A stretch of 64,000 nt of DNA, taken from assembly GCA_021383565.1 (NCBI GenBank), contig CP079699.1, forward strand, positions 1,178,001-1,242,000, written 5' to 3'. How positions within the stretch are numbered: position 1 is the first letter of the stretch; every line of letters starts with the position of its first letter. The position numbers were made by a program, and so were the translations under genes. Of the stretch, positions 52,080 to 60,043 are shown piece after piece. The notes under the pieces are model-generated. The model made no database searches. It saw nothing but the letters and a program-made list of their open reading frames with translations, and was not told the origin of the DNA. This stretch comes from Levilactobacillus brevis (GTDB taxonomy: Bacteria > Bacillota > Bacilli > Lactobacillales > Lactobacillaceae).

Positions 52080-53910
52080 GTGCGGCACCCCTCTCCCGGG
52101 CATACGAGAGAATCAGACCGGTTGCCACGGCGTTCCGCGGTCCCGCAACGGCCCGAATGTTCCCCCGGCCGGCCACCAAGCTGTAATGCGACAGCTCATC
52201 GGTGACCAACTGAGGAATTTCGAAGTCCAGTGCGGACCCGCCGACGATCACGACGAAAGGAATATCGCGAATGTTGCCGGTCGGGCTCACGTGTTGCAGT
52301 GCCCGGCGCGCATTTTCTACGAAGACCCGCTTCTTGGCGGTCTGGCGAATCTGCTTGACCTTCTCGATGTTCATGTCCCCGGGCAGTGGCACGTAGCCAT
52401 CGGGTTTGATGACGACCGTGCGGGCAAAGATCTCGGACGGCAACGGTTCGTCGAAGAACTCGACGGCGCCGTCCTCGTGACGAATCTGGAAGAGATTCTC
52501 CACCCGAGCCAGTGGGTACTTCTTGATGTCTTCTGCGAGGTAGACATCGTCCAGCCCCAATTCAGAATTGATAATCATGGTCACCATGTCGCCGGCACCG
52601 GCCAAATGAATCGCCACGATCTCGTCTTTTTGGTTGATGATCGATGCGTCCGTCGACCCCGCACCCAGGTCCAGAATGGCGATGGGCTTGGTGGTTCCCG
52701 GCGTGGTTAACGCGCCGAGAATGGCGGCTTCGGCCTCGGCCCCACCGATTTCAACGGGAATCTTGAGGTCTGCCTGGATGGCGTCCGCAATCTGCTGCAT
52801 CTGCAAATGATCCGACTTCACCATGGCGGCAATCCCCACGGCCTGTTCGGTTGAAAATTCCCCGGCCAGGCCACCTTGAACCTTGACGGGAACCGCTGTA
52901 TCCACGGCCAACAGGTCCTGAATCGCAATCTCGTGGTTCTGCTTCTTGGTGAGCTCGGCCATCGTCTGGCGAACCTTCTCAAGCATGCCGCCGACGTTGG
53001 TGCCCGCCTCACCCGTGATATCTTGAATCCGGTTGAACTGGTTAATCTTCGCCATAATGGCGTCGGCCCCAGCCGCAACATTGATCTTGTCCGACCCATC
53101 CTGTGCCTGAATCTGAATGCTCCCGGCCGGAATGACCCGCGCCTTGACATCCCCCTTAGGCGTCTTGATGACCACCGCCGACCGGTTGCCGATCAGCGCC
53201 CGCGAGACCGGCACGATATTCTTGGTCTCCTCGGCCGTCAGGTCAAACAACGTGGCGATGCCATACGGGTTAGAGAGTTGGGCAATCACTTGTCCCTTCC
53301 CGGCAACCTCGACACCGGCCATCATTCCCAGTGGAATCTTGTCCAGCCGGGCCACCTCATCCACGATCGGCAGCATGTGGTCCAACCGATTGTCGATCAG
53401 CACCCCGTCATCGTTTTGGAGGATGGCTGCCGTGATGGTGTAGCCTCCGCGCTGGTAAAGATTAATCAACCGCGCGGCGTCCTCGAAGTCCACCTCGGCG
53501 GGAATCAAGACAATGTAGGGCCGGTCGCGATCCGTCTCCTGCCGCAACTGCAACAGATTCACGGTATATCCCGAACCAATTCCCACACCACCCGGAGTAT
53601 TGGGATTGTGGCCAATCATGGTCGACTCTGTAATCACGGTCTCGGTGATGGTCTCCATCGCCACGTCGCCAATTACCGGGGTCGCCTCGTTGATTCTGAT
53701 CAGGTCGATGTCTTCCAGCGTGAGTTGGCTCTTGTTGAGCACCTGCGTCACGGCCTTCTTGATCCCAATCAGATTCTGCTTGGTGCCTTTAATCCCTGTC
53801 GTTTCTGCAATATCCGCATTGATAAACTCGACTGACCCTTGATCGGAAATGTTGGCCAAGGCAACTTCTGTCGAGGAATTACCAATGTCTACGCCTATCA
53901 CCTTTTGCAT
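52072..53910 (-). CDS. pduG: Diol dehydratase reactivase large subunit
   Basis: ATP-dependent chaperone that releases inactive cobalamin from the dehydratase. 612 residues, the family length. ASKHA-type ATPase segments are VIGVDIGNSSTEVAL at the N-terminus and ILDLGAGSTDASIINQKDEIVAIHLAGAGDMVTMII near 405-440. It also has the expected DLIRINEATPVIGDVAMET and GVGIGSGYTVNLLQLRQ. Follows pduE by 14 nt and overlaps pduH. Confidence 0.96.
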   Translation of the reverse strand: MQKVIGVDIGNSSTEVALANISDQGSVEFINADIAETTGIKGTKQNLIGIKKAVTQVLNKSQLTLEDIDLIRINEATPVIGDVAMETITETVITESTMIGHNPNTPGGVGIGSGYTVNLLQLRQETDRDRPYIVLIPAEVDFEDAARLINLYQRGGYTITAAILQNDDGVLIDNRLDHMLPIVDEVARLDKIPLGMMAGVEVAGKGQVIAQLSNPYGIATLFDLTAEETKNIVPVSRALIGNRSAVVIKTPKGDVKARVIPAGSIQIQAQDGSDKINVAAGADAIMAKINQFNRIQDITGEAGTNVGGMLEKVRQTMAELTKKQNHEIAIQDLLAVDTAVPVKVQGGLAGEFSTEQAVGIAAMVKSDHLQMQQIADAIQADLKIPVEIGGAEAEAAILGALTTPGTTKPIAILDLGAGSTDASIINQKDEIVAIHLAGAGDMVTMIINSELGLDDVYLAEDIKKYPLARVENLFQIRHEDGAVEFFDEPLPSEIFARTVVIKPDGYVPLPGDMNIEKVKQIRQTAKKRVFVENARRALQHVSPTGNIRDIPFVVIVGGSALDFEIPQLVTDELSHYSLVAGRGNIRAVAGPRNAVATGLILSYARERGAAHG

Positions 53911-53924
53911 GCGAAGACTCCTAA

Positions 53925-54446
53925 CTAATTGTCACCCTTCAATTTCTTCCGGGATTCGTAGAAGTCGGCAGCTTGTGCAAACCACCCGGCATTGATTGGA
54001 GCGTGGTATTTGTCCTTCAACTCGGTCGAAATCTCTAGCAGTTCGGCTTTCGTCGACCGGTACGGCCGTAATGCATTGTACATTTCCAACAGCCGGTCAT
54101 CGGGAATTGACGTGAGTTCCGAGGCCCGTTGGAAGTTCCGTTGCACGGCGTCTCGACCGGCATCGTTAGCCACTTCACCTTGCAGCCGCAGGGTATCCGG
54201 CGTAATCCGCAGGTCATTGGACTTGATCTTGTCGCTTAAAATATTGTCTAGCGTGATATCCTGCAACTGCTTACCCGATGGCGAATGCACCAATTCTGGG
54301 TGTTGCGAGTAAAGCGGATAGTCTTTCTTCGTCAGCGCCGCTTGCGGTGCGGCGGCTTGGGGGTGGGTCGTCGCAGTGGCGGTCGTGGTATCCGTATCCC
54401 CAATCTGCTGGACGATCTTTGCTACTAAGTCATCAATCTCGCTCAT
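53925..54446 (-). CDS. pduE: Diol dehydratase small subunit
   Basis: Gamma subunit of the B12-dependent diol (glycerol) dehydratase. 173 residues. An N-terminal amphipathic helix (SEIDDLVAKIVQQIGDT) and a Thr/Ala linker precede the conserved domain: KKDYPLYSQHPELVHSPSGKQLQDITLDNILSDKIKSNDLRITPDTLRLQGEVA, then LTSIPDDRLLEMYNALRPYRSTKAELLEI. GGAGG precedes the ATG. 11 nt after pduD. Confidence 0.95.
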   Translation of the reverse strand: MSEIDDLVAKIVQQIGDTDTTTATATTHPQAAAPQAALTKKDYPLYSQHPELVHSPSGKQLQDITLDNILSDKIKSNDLRITPDTLRLQGEVANDAGRDAVQRNFQRASELTSIPDDRLLEMYNALRPYRSTKAELLEISTELKDKYHAPINAGWFAQAADFYESRKKLKGDN

Positions 54447-54457
54447 AACCGTTCCTC

Positions 54458-55153
54458 CTAATTAAAGTTAACTTCGATCTGTTCAGCGGGCTTGCCCATC
54501 ACGACTTGTTTGGTCTCCTTGATGTGCATCAGCGCTGAGAGCGCCTGGTACTGAACCCGCGCCATCTGGTCGTTGACCGTTGGCACCGGACTTGGCGACA
54601 TGCCCTTGGCGTATTCCGCGGCGTTCTTCCCGATGGCCCGGTAGGTATCCCCGTCAATCACGGGTGCTTGGGGGAAGAGTTCCAGGTTGGACAAAGGTTC
54701 TTGGTCCTTTTGGTGAATGATCGTCGTCCCTTTCGACTGAATGGCAATGGCGATGCCAGACCCAGAGAGGTGATCCCCCTCGGCCCCACAGAAGGACACG
54801 TCCGACGTCCGGTAAACCTTGACGATCCGGGCTTTCAAGCCCTCTTCTTCGATTCACGCGACAACTTGTCGCAAGATTTCCTTGTGGCTGATCCCGGTCA
54901 GATTGTGATCGAGGACCTCTGCAAAGGCCGGTGCGACCGCGATGACCACTTCATCGCGTGAATAGCCGGGCTTGGCCGGACCAACGTGTTTGAACCAGTC
55001 CACGGATTTCTCCGGTTCCGGCTGATCGCTGTTGACGGGTGCGGCAACGGCCGTGTCCGCCTGAAAGGAAATCGGCGTGTCGACGGCATTCGTTTCGGCA
55101 ATGACGTTACGAATAATACTGCGTAGTAATTTTTCATCAATTTCTTGAACCAC
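54458..55153 (-). pseudogene. pduD: Diol dehydratase medium subunit gene with an in-frame TGA at codon 100
   Basis: Beta subunit of the diol dehydratase. From GTG 55153 (GAAGGGGG upstream) the frame gives 99 residues with the shell-targeting N-terminal helix (EIDEKLLRSIIRNVIAE) up to ISHKEILRQVVA, then TGA at 54856-54854. The same frame continues [23 protein letters not shown] to NFN and a normal stop at 54458. Homologues have Gly at the TGA position (GGA to TGA is one change). Everything else is intact. A TTG at 54838 could restart the second part. Unless read through, the dehydratase lacks a whole subunit. Confidence 0.88.
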
Positions 55154-55174
55154 AGGATTGACCCCCTTCTCTGT

Positions 55175-56851
55175 TTAGAGCTGCATGTTCTGCGGATCGA
55201 TGGCAAACGGTAAGTTCTTGATCCGTTCCCATTCGTCCGTGTCTTCTTCCAACCGGTACCCGGTACCAGGACCTTGGTAGTCGTTGGCATCGTTCACGGC
55301 AGAAATAACATTCCACTTTTCATCGAAGATAGCGGAGGTCTGCAGGAAGTCGCCACAAACTTTTTGCTTCTGTAAGTCAAGAACGGCTTGGGCGGTGTCC
55401 TTGAACCCGCTGTTATACAGCGCTTTCACAATATCAACACCGGTAACGCCGCGGTCCATCAGGTCTTGAGCGGCCTTCATGTCTTCAACCATGTTCCGTT
55501 CCGGCATATCCTTAGACGTGTTGGCGTAGGTTGCGGCTTCCACTTCCTCATCGGTAATCTTTGGTAATCCGAGATCGGCAAAGACGGCTTGTAAGGCCCG
55601 TGCGGCTTGATTCCGCGACTTGATGATCGTTTCTTCTTCAACCGGGTGAATCCCACCGTTGATGGCCAAATCCCGTTCCATGACGTAGTAGTCGTCGTAG
55701 TCCAGACCATCCGTGTTAGAGCCGGCAAAGGTGTTGTCGTAGTTAGGCGTTGAGGAGTACCCGGAAGAAATGTAGTCGGTTCCGGCGATGAATTGCCCCA
55801 GTAGCCGTTCCGTCCGTCGCATGTCTGAGTGGGAGAAGGCTTGGTCATTGGCCGAAGCACATTCCAAATCAAGCATCATGCACAGGAGATTTTCGCCCAG
55901 AACGGAGCGAATCCCAGAAGGTACGGACCCGGGAATTCCGATACAACTAACCCCACCATTTTGGAGGCCTTGTACGCCGGAAGCCTTGGTAATAAAGATA
56001 CAACGTGACTCTAAGTACAACATCGACTTGCCTTCGGTGTAGCCCATCATAACTTCAGAACCAGAACCGGAGGTAAACCGCATCTTCAGTCCCCGTGAGG
56101 CGTAGCAGGAAGCTAAGAACCCTTTGGACCAAGGCGTATCGTCACCATCCGTGAAGACCTTATCGGTACCGTAAACGGAAATGGTCTCGGCATAGCCGGT
56201 AAAGCCCCGCATCCCCAGGCTCAGCTCCAGTGCTTCTTCAACGGAACACTGGGTGATCACGCCGGGACGACCGGTCTGAGCGCCGACCATTAAGGCAATG
56301 GCGTTCAATGGGGCGTAGCGGGCAACCGCCGTGGTGGTTTCTTGTTCGGGGAAGCCCCGGAGTGCGGCATCCGCAGCGTCCGCGGCAATCTGAACCGGAT
56401 TATCCCGAATGTTGGTCACGTGGCATTGGGTCGCCGGCGTCCGCCGTGGCCGCATCTTCTGGGTGGCCATGATCATTTCGGCAAAGTTCAGCTTGCTGAT
56501 AACCTCTTCGGCCTTGGCCGGGGTCATGGCCGTGGTCAACGCGATGATATCCTTCCGGCTGACGTTAGGGTCACAGAGCATGTTGGCAATCTTGGTGGAA
56601 TCCATGGCCATGACCTTTTCGGCATTTTCTAGCTTGATGCCGTAGTTGGCGATGTAGAGGTCGATCAGGTCGAAATCTGCGCGTTTCTTACTATCTAACT
56701 CGGTCACCACGCCATTTTCAATGGTGATGCTAGGCTTCGGGTCGTTGGGGCCCATCATGGCAACAAAGCCTTCTTCGGGCCATTCCTTGACGAAACCATC
56801 CAGATGGATCGGGCGTTTCTCAAGTGCTTCGAATCTCTTTTGACGTTTCAC
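55175..56851 (-). CDS. pduC: Diol/glycerol dehydratase large subunit
   Basis: Alpha subunit with the TIM-barrel active site for adenosylcobalamin-dependent dehydration of 1,2-propanediol, and probably of glycerol. 558 residues, full length. Recognised segments are RPIHLDGFVKEWPEEGF at the start, RRTPATQCHVTNIRDNP near 134-150, FTSGSGSEVMMGYTEGKSMLYLE near 258-280, and SDMRRTERLLGQFIAGTDYI near 350. The start is GTG 56851 with AAGGGGG 8 nt upstream. Lies 17 nt after pduB. Confidence 0.97.
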   Translation of the reverse strand: MKRQKRFEALEKRPIHLDGFVKEWPEEGFVAMMGPNDPKPSITIENGVVTELDSKKRADFDLIDLYIANYGIKLENAEKVMAMDSTKIANMLCDPNVSRKDIIALTTAMTPAKAEEVISKLNFAEMIMATQKMRPRRTPATQCHVTNIRDNPVQIAADAADAALRGFPEQETTTAVARYAPLNAIALMVGAQTGRPGVITQCSVEEALELSLGMRGFTGYAETISVYGTDKVFTDGDDTPWSKGFLASCYASRGLKMRFTSGSGSEVMMGYTEGKSMLYLESRCIFITKASGVQGLQNGGVSCIGIPGSVPSGIRSVLGENLLCMMLDLECASANDQAFSHSDMRRTERLLGQFIAGTDYISSGYSSTPNYDNTFAGSNTDGLDYDDYYVMERDLAINGGIHPVEEETIIKSRNQAARALQAVFADLGLPKITDEEVEAATYANTSKDMPERNMVEDMKAAQDLMDRGVTGVDIVKALYNSGFKDTAQAVLDLQKQKVCGDFLQTSAIFDEKWNVISAVNDANDYQGPGTGYRLEEDTDEWERIKNLPFAIDPQNMQL

Positions 56852-56868
56852 TTAAATATCCCCCTTCA

Positions 56869-57681
56869 CTAGCGAATGTATGATGGAAAATCGTTGACGG
56901 GCGTCTCGCCTAACTGGGCCAGGAGCTTCAGGCCAACTTCACGGCCGGCAATGACTGCCTGACGGACCGCACCAGAATCGCCACTGATGTGGACAATCCC
57001 TTCGTTGGAAAAGCTGGTGCCGTGACCGGGTGAGGCGAAGGTCAAGACGTCGACGCCGGCCGTCTTAATGGCGGTATCGGCCATGACCACGCCAATTCCT
57101 GAAGGTGCGCCACAGATTAAGCCGTATGCCTTCCCTTCAGGGGCGCCAAAGGCCATGTGGCAGGCACCCGCGGCTCTGGCGGTGAATTGGAGTTCCAGGT
57201 GACCAGCCGCCGAATTGTAGACGTCGCCGAACGTCCGGCTGAGATTGTCCAAGGCCACCTGAATGGCTGACCGAACGTCTGACGGATCGAATCCGCCGAT
57301 TAGAATCAGCACACCGTGGCCGGCGCCGCCCTTGGTATCCCGCGGCATTTCAATATCAATGACTTCGGTGTTGGTGGCCTTAACCGCCTCATCCATCGCC
57401 ATGATCTGGGGACCGGCACCTGTCCGGGAACTCAATACCCCAATCACTGAAAAGCGCTTTTGAACGTGTAAATGGTCCAACAGTAAGGCGTCCACGCTGG
57501 GAATACACATCCCAATCGTGTCGCCGATTTCGCTGGCCCCGACGAACTCGGGGACCACGCTAGTCGTATTCAAAAAATTATCCATTGTTTTTCCTCCCGA
57601 TGACTGCGGGGTCGGTGTGACCGTTACCCCGTGACGCAGAAGTTGCGCGACGACTTGATTAATCATTTCCTGATTGGTCAT
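56869..57681 (-). CDS. pduB: Microcompartment trimeric shell protein PduB
   Basis: 270 residues with two tandem BMC domains forming trimers. The N-terminal helix (NQEMINQVVAQLLRHGV) and Gly/Ser linker correspond to the part of PduB that ties the enzyme core to the shell. First BMC repeat around EFVGASEIGDTIGMCIPSVDALLLDHL, second around GLICGAPSGIGVVMADTAIKTAGVDVLTF...HISGDSGAVRQAVIAGREVGLKLL. A GAAAAGCGCTTTTGAA palindrome inside the gene (57449-57463) resembles a catabolite site. Confidence 0.95.
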   Translation of the reverse strand: MTNQEMINQVVAQLLRHGVTVTPTPQSSGGKTMDNFLNTTSVVPEFVGASEIGDTIGMCIPSVDALLLDHLHVQKRFSVIGVLSSRTGAGPQIMAMDEAVKATNTEVIDIEMPRDTKGGAGHGVLILIGGFDPSDVRSAIQVALDNLSRTFGDVYNSAAGHLELQFTARAAGACHMAFGAPEGKAYGLICGAPSGIGVVMADTAIKTAGVDVLTFASPGHGTSFSNEGIVHISGDSGAVRQAVIAGREVGLKLLAQLGETPVNDFPSYIR

Positions 57682-57701
57682 CGTTATTTACCCGACAACG
57701 C

Positions 57702-57980
57702 CTATTTCTTCGTTGGTAGAATCTTTTCAACGTCGGTGTGGGGACGAGGAATAACGTAGTTAGAAAGAACTTCACCAATGTTTTCAGCAGCGGAAACGCC
57801 GGCATCAACAGCGGCCTTCACGGCACCCACATCGCCTCTAACCATGGTCGTCACTAACCCGTGGCCAATCTTTTCTTGACCGACTAAGTCAACGTTGGCT
57901 GCCTTAACCATTGCGTCGGCAGCTTCGATAGCGGCAACTAACCCTTTTGTTTCGATTAAACCCAGTGCTTCTTGTTCCAT
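57702..57980 (-). CDS. pduA: Microcompartment hexameric shell protein PduA
   Basis: 92 residues from ATG 57980, which follows GGAGG by 8 nt; a longer in-frame start overlaps that site. Single BMC domain: [58 protein letters not shown]. Its central pore is thought to pass propanediol. First gene of the pdu operon, divergent from the AraC-type regulator. Confidence 0.95.
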   Translation of the reverse strand: MEQEALGLIETKGLVAAIEAADAMVKAANVDLVGQEKIGHGLVTTMVRGDVGAVKAAVDAGVSAAENIGEVLSNYVIPRPHTDVEKILPTKK

Positions 57981-58026
57981 GATGAAAACCTCCATTTGTG
58001 GTAGACGATCGTGATCGCCTGAACTT

Positions 58027-58045
58027 TTAAAACGCTTTCAGTATA
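58027..58045 (-). promoter_or_regulatory. pdu operon -10 box overlapped by a cre site
   Basis: Minus strand: TATACT (58045-58040) is the best -10, with no fair -35 at 17 nt, as expected for an activator-dependent promoter. TGAAAGCGTTTTAA (58040-58027) starts on its last base and fits the CcpA cre consensus at 12 or 13 of 14 places. Confidence 0.6.
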
Positions 58046-58103
58046 AAAAAGCTTGGTTGCACTATTTCTCTCAAATTTGTACTTTTTGCGACAAGATAGT
58101 TCG

Positions 58104-58118
58104 AATCGACCGACGATT
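58104..58118. promoter_or_regulatory. Palindrome between pduA and the regulator gene
   Basis: AATCG-ACCGA-CGATT lies about 60 nt upstream of the pdu -10 box, at the distance expected for an AraC-family activator site. The remainder of this 300-nt gap is AT-rich; no cobalamin riboswitch was recognised in it. Confidence 0.45.
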
Positions 58119-58160
58119 AACAAAAAGCTCAAAATATTACAAAAAATTTGAAAATTTCGA

Positions 58161-58189
58161 TTGAAGTTAGAATTAGAATCAACTACAAT
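58161..58189 (+). promoter_or_regulatory. Promoter of the AraC-family regulator gene
   Basis: -35 TTGAAG (58161-58166), 17-nt spacer, -10 TACAAT (58184-58189), about 90 nt before the ATG. Confidence 0.65.
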
Positions 58190-58280
58190 TATGCAATGAT
58201 AGCGGATTCATCATTATTTTGACGGCACTTAGCCAAATATTACAAGACGAGGATTCAGGACCTTATGGGGAGGACCGATT

Positions 58281-59375
58281 ATGCCTACTTATTCACCAAG
58301 TCAAGCAAACTACCGCGAACTCGCACACTCATTAGCCACGTTTACTAGTCTGACACAGATTAAAACCATCTTTTTCGACTTCACGGGGATCCTGTTGAAG
58401 GATGACTTTGTCTACGTTAACCAGTCTGTGATTCAAGATAATCTCAGTAATAACGGGTTCGATGAGTACGCACTGTTTCCCGTGAGCCGGAACATTCAGC
58501 TCTGGGGTGCCATCATGTGTGAGAGCACCAACGTTTCCAAGAAGCGCCTCTTTCTCTCACGCGCCTACTTAGAAAATCTCATGCGGCAGATTTTTACCGA
58601 GGAGACTCTCGGAACCGTCAGCGTGTGGGAACCCCTCACCTCCGATCAGGTCGATCAGATTGGAAGTCTCGACGGCTTTATTCGCATGGGGGCCGAGAGC
58701 AACCGCCCCGCCGCACAGTTCGTGCCGCCGACCGCCAGCATCGCCGGTCAGCCAATCGACAACGACGAGGCCTTTCATAGTATTAGCCTGGCCATCGAAT
58801 ACATACGCAAGAACATTCAGCGCCCGATTTCATTAAACGAGGTTGCCCAACACGCCTTCCTGTCGGCGTCGTATCTCAGCCGCCTCTTTAAGAAATACTT
58901 GCACGTCAACTTCATTGAGTACGTCAACAATCAAAAGATTGCGCTGGCTCAGGAGAAGCTGTCGATGACGCTGACGCCGATCAACCAAATTTCTACGCAG
59001 ATTGGCTTCACACAGACCAGTTACTTCACCAAGATCTTCAAGAAAAAGACCGGCCTCACGCCGTCCGAGTATCGCCAACGCAACCATTCCATTCGCAAGG
59101 TCTACACAATTCCGCGCGAGCTCGATTGGAATGAACAGGGCTCCATCATCGATATCTCTCAAGAATATTTCAAGGCTCACCACATCGACTACCACACCGA
59201 ATCCGCCGAGGGCGCGACCTACGTCAACAGCATTGGCGACTTAAGTGACGCTGACGGCGAACGCGGCTGGATTTACACCGTCGATGGGCAGCAGCCCAAG
59301 CAGTCGGCCGATGAGATTACGGTTCACGATAAGTCGGTCATCCAGTGGGTTTACACGGATTACACCAACCGCTAA
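58281..59375 (+). CDS. pocR: PocR-like AraC-family regulator with C-terminal DUF4430 domain
   Basis: 364 residues in three parts. Residues 1-150: PocR-like sensory region (LTQIKTIFFDFTGILLKDDF..., LWGAIMCEST), which in enteric PocR senses propanediol. Residues 166-267: AraC-type double helix-turn-helix (RPISLNEVAQHAFLSASYLSRLFKKY and INQISTQIGFTQTSYFTKIFKKKTGLTPSEYR). Residues 287-361: a DUF4430 pattern (GATYVNSIGDLS, RGWIYTVDGQQP, KSVIQWVYTD) like the beta-domain of transcobalamin. It is divergent from pduA and so is the likely pdu activator. The third domain is unusual; see findings. Confidence 0.9.
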   Translation: MPTYSPSQANYRELAHSLATFTSLTQIKTIFFDFTGILLKDDFVYVNQSVIQDNLSNNGFDEYALFPVSRNIQLWGAIMCESTNVSKKRLFLSRAYLENLMRQIFTEETLGTVSVWEPLTSDQVDQIGSLDGFIRMGAESNRPAAQFVPPTASIAGQPIDNDEAFHSISLAIEYIRKNIQRPISLNEVAQHAFLSASYLSRLFKKYLHVNFIEYVNNQKIALAQEKLSMTLTPINQISTQIGFTQTSYFTKIFKKKTGLTPSEYRQRNHSIRKVYTIPRELDWNEQGSIIDISQEYFKAHHIDYHTESAEGATYVNSIGDLSDADGERGWIYTVDGQQPKQSADEITVHDKSVIQWVYTDYTNR

Positions 59376-59453
59376 CACCGCTCGTACCGGGCCTAGTCGT
59401 CATAGTTGGCTCGGCAATTGTCACTAGTAAAACGTTTTATCTAAATAATTTAC

Positions 59454-59643
59454 GCTAGCCGCCTTACCGTTCGCGCAGGATGAGCTGGATCGCGGTGGGC
59501 AGGACGCCCCGAGCCATAGAGCGGTCTCCGGACTCGCTTGGAACCACCCAAAAGCGGTGTTTCCAAGTCGCCATTATCTAACCGGCTAACGCCGTTCAGA
59601 TAATCCCGCGGCTGAGCTCATCCTGCGCTTCACTCTCGGCTAC
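59454..59643 (-). repeat. Structured intergenic repeat, type 1 (copy G)
   Basis: The minus strand ends GCGAACGGTAAGGCGGCTAGC. Outer stem 59473-59486 with 59615-59628 (GCGCAGGATGAGCT against AGCTCATCCTGCGC), different from all other copies yet fully paired. The inner hairpin ATTATCT-A-CGGC / GCCG-T-AGATAAT is also new and paired. An orphan GTAAAACGTTTTAT palindrome stands just before it at 59427-59440. Confidence 0.85.
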
Positions 59644-59740
59644 ATAAGTGAGATCATTTCAACGTTTAACCGGTCAGTCAAGTGCCACCGACACTCGTGA
59701 CAATGTGCACTGCCACGGTTACTTAACGCCATCTAATGCT

Positions 59741-59921
59741 GCAGGAGGACAGGAATGGAGCCAGCCGTGACGACGGTGTTAGCTGGTGTTTTTTACCAGC
59801 TTAGACCGTGGGACGACTTGGAAGACTGACGGGTGTTGTCAGGCTTCTAAGCGAGCCGGAAGCCCGTCCTTTGGCTACAGGCGGTCCCCACAGCAGGCGG
59901 ATTTTCTGTCAGCCGGAGGCT
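59741..59921 (+). repeat. Structured intergenic repeat, type 2 (copy E)
   Basis: ATGGAGCCAGCCGTG, GTGTTAGCTGGTG, GGCTTCTAAGCGAG and GCGGTCCCCACAGCAGGCGGA align with the copies at 10.4 and 36.3 kb. First hairpin ACGGT-TTAGCTGGT with ACCAGCTTA-ACCGT. A type-1 end piece (GAACGGTAAGGCGGCCAG) follows at 59943-59960. Confidence 0.75.
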
Positions 59922-59986
59922 ACTGGGGCGCTCATATTTTACGAACGGTAAGGCGGCCAGAACCGTGTGAGGTCGCCTAACAACCC

Positions 59987-60021
59987 AAAAAGCCACCAAC
60001 TTCGCGGTTGGTGGCTTTTTT
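59987..60021. terminator. Terminator of pduF
   Basis: AAAAGCCACCAAC pairs with GTTGGTGGCTTTT around TTCGCG, with an A-run on one side and a T-run on the other, so it works in both directions. Confidence 0.9.
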
Positions 60022-60043
60022 GTCGTATCGTTAATGATCGCGT

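Noticed and set aside
52876..53835. 319-codon plus-strand ORF opposite pduG
   Set aside because: Antisense shadow of the conserved reactivase gene, caused by codon bias; His/Asn/Arg-rich with no domain.
54854..54856. TGA in pduD as a selenocysteine codon
   Set aside because: Homologues have Gly rather than Cys here, no selenium-insertion hairpin was evident, and no selenocysteine genes are in view. Nonsense mutation or read-through is simpler.
57981..58280. Possible cobalamin riboswitch before pduA or the regulator gene
   Set aside because: I looked for the B12 box and the paired core in the pduA/pocR gap and around 60.7-61.4 kb; the gaps are too short or AT-rich and no such core was seen. 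The leader of the ECF-type gene is outside the window, so it remains open.
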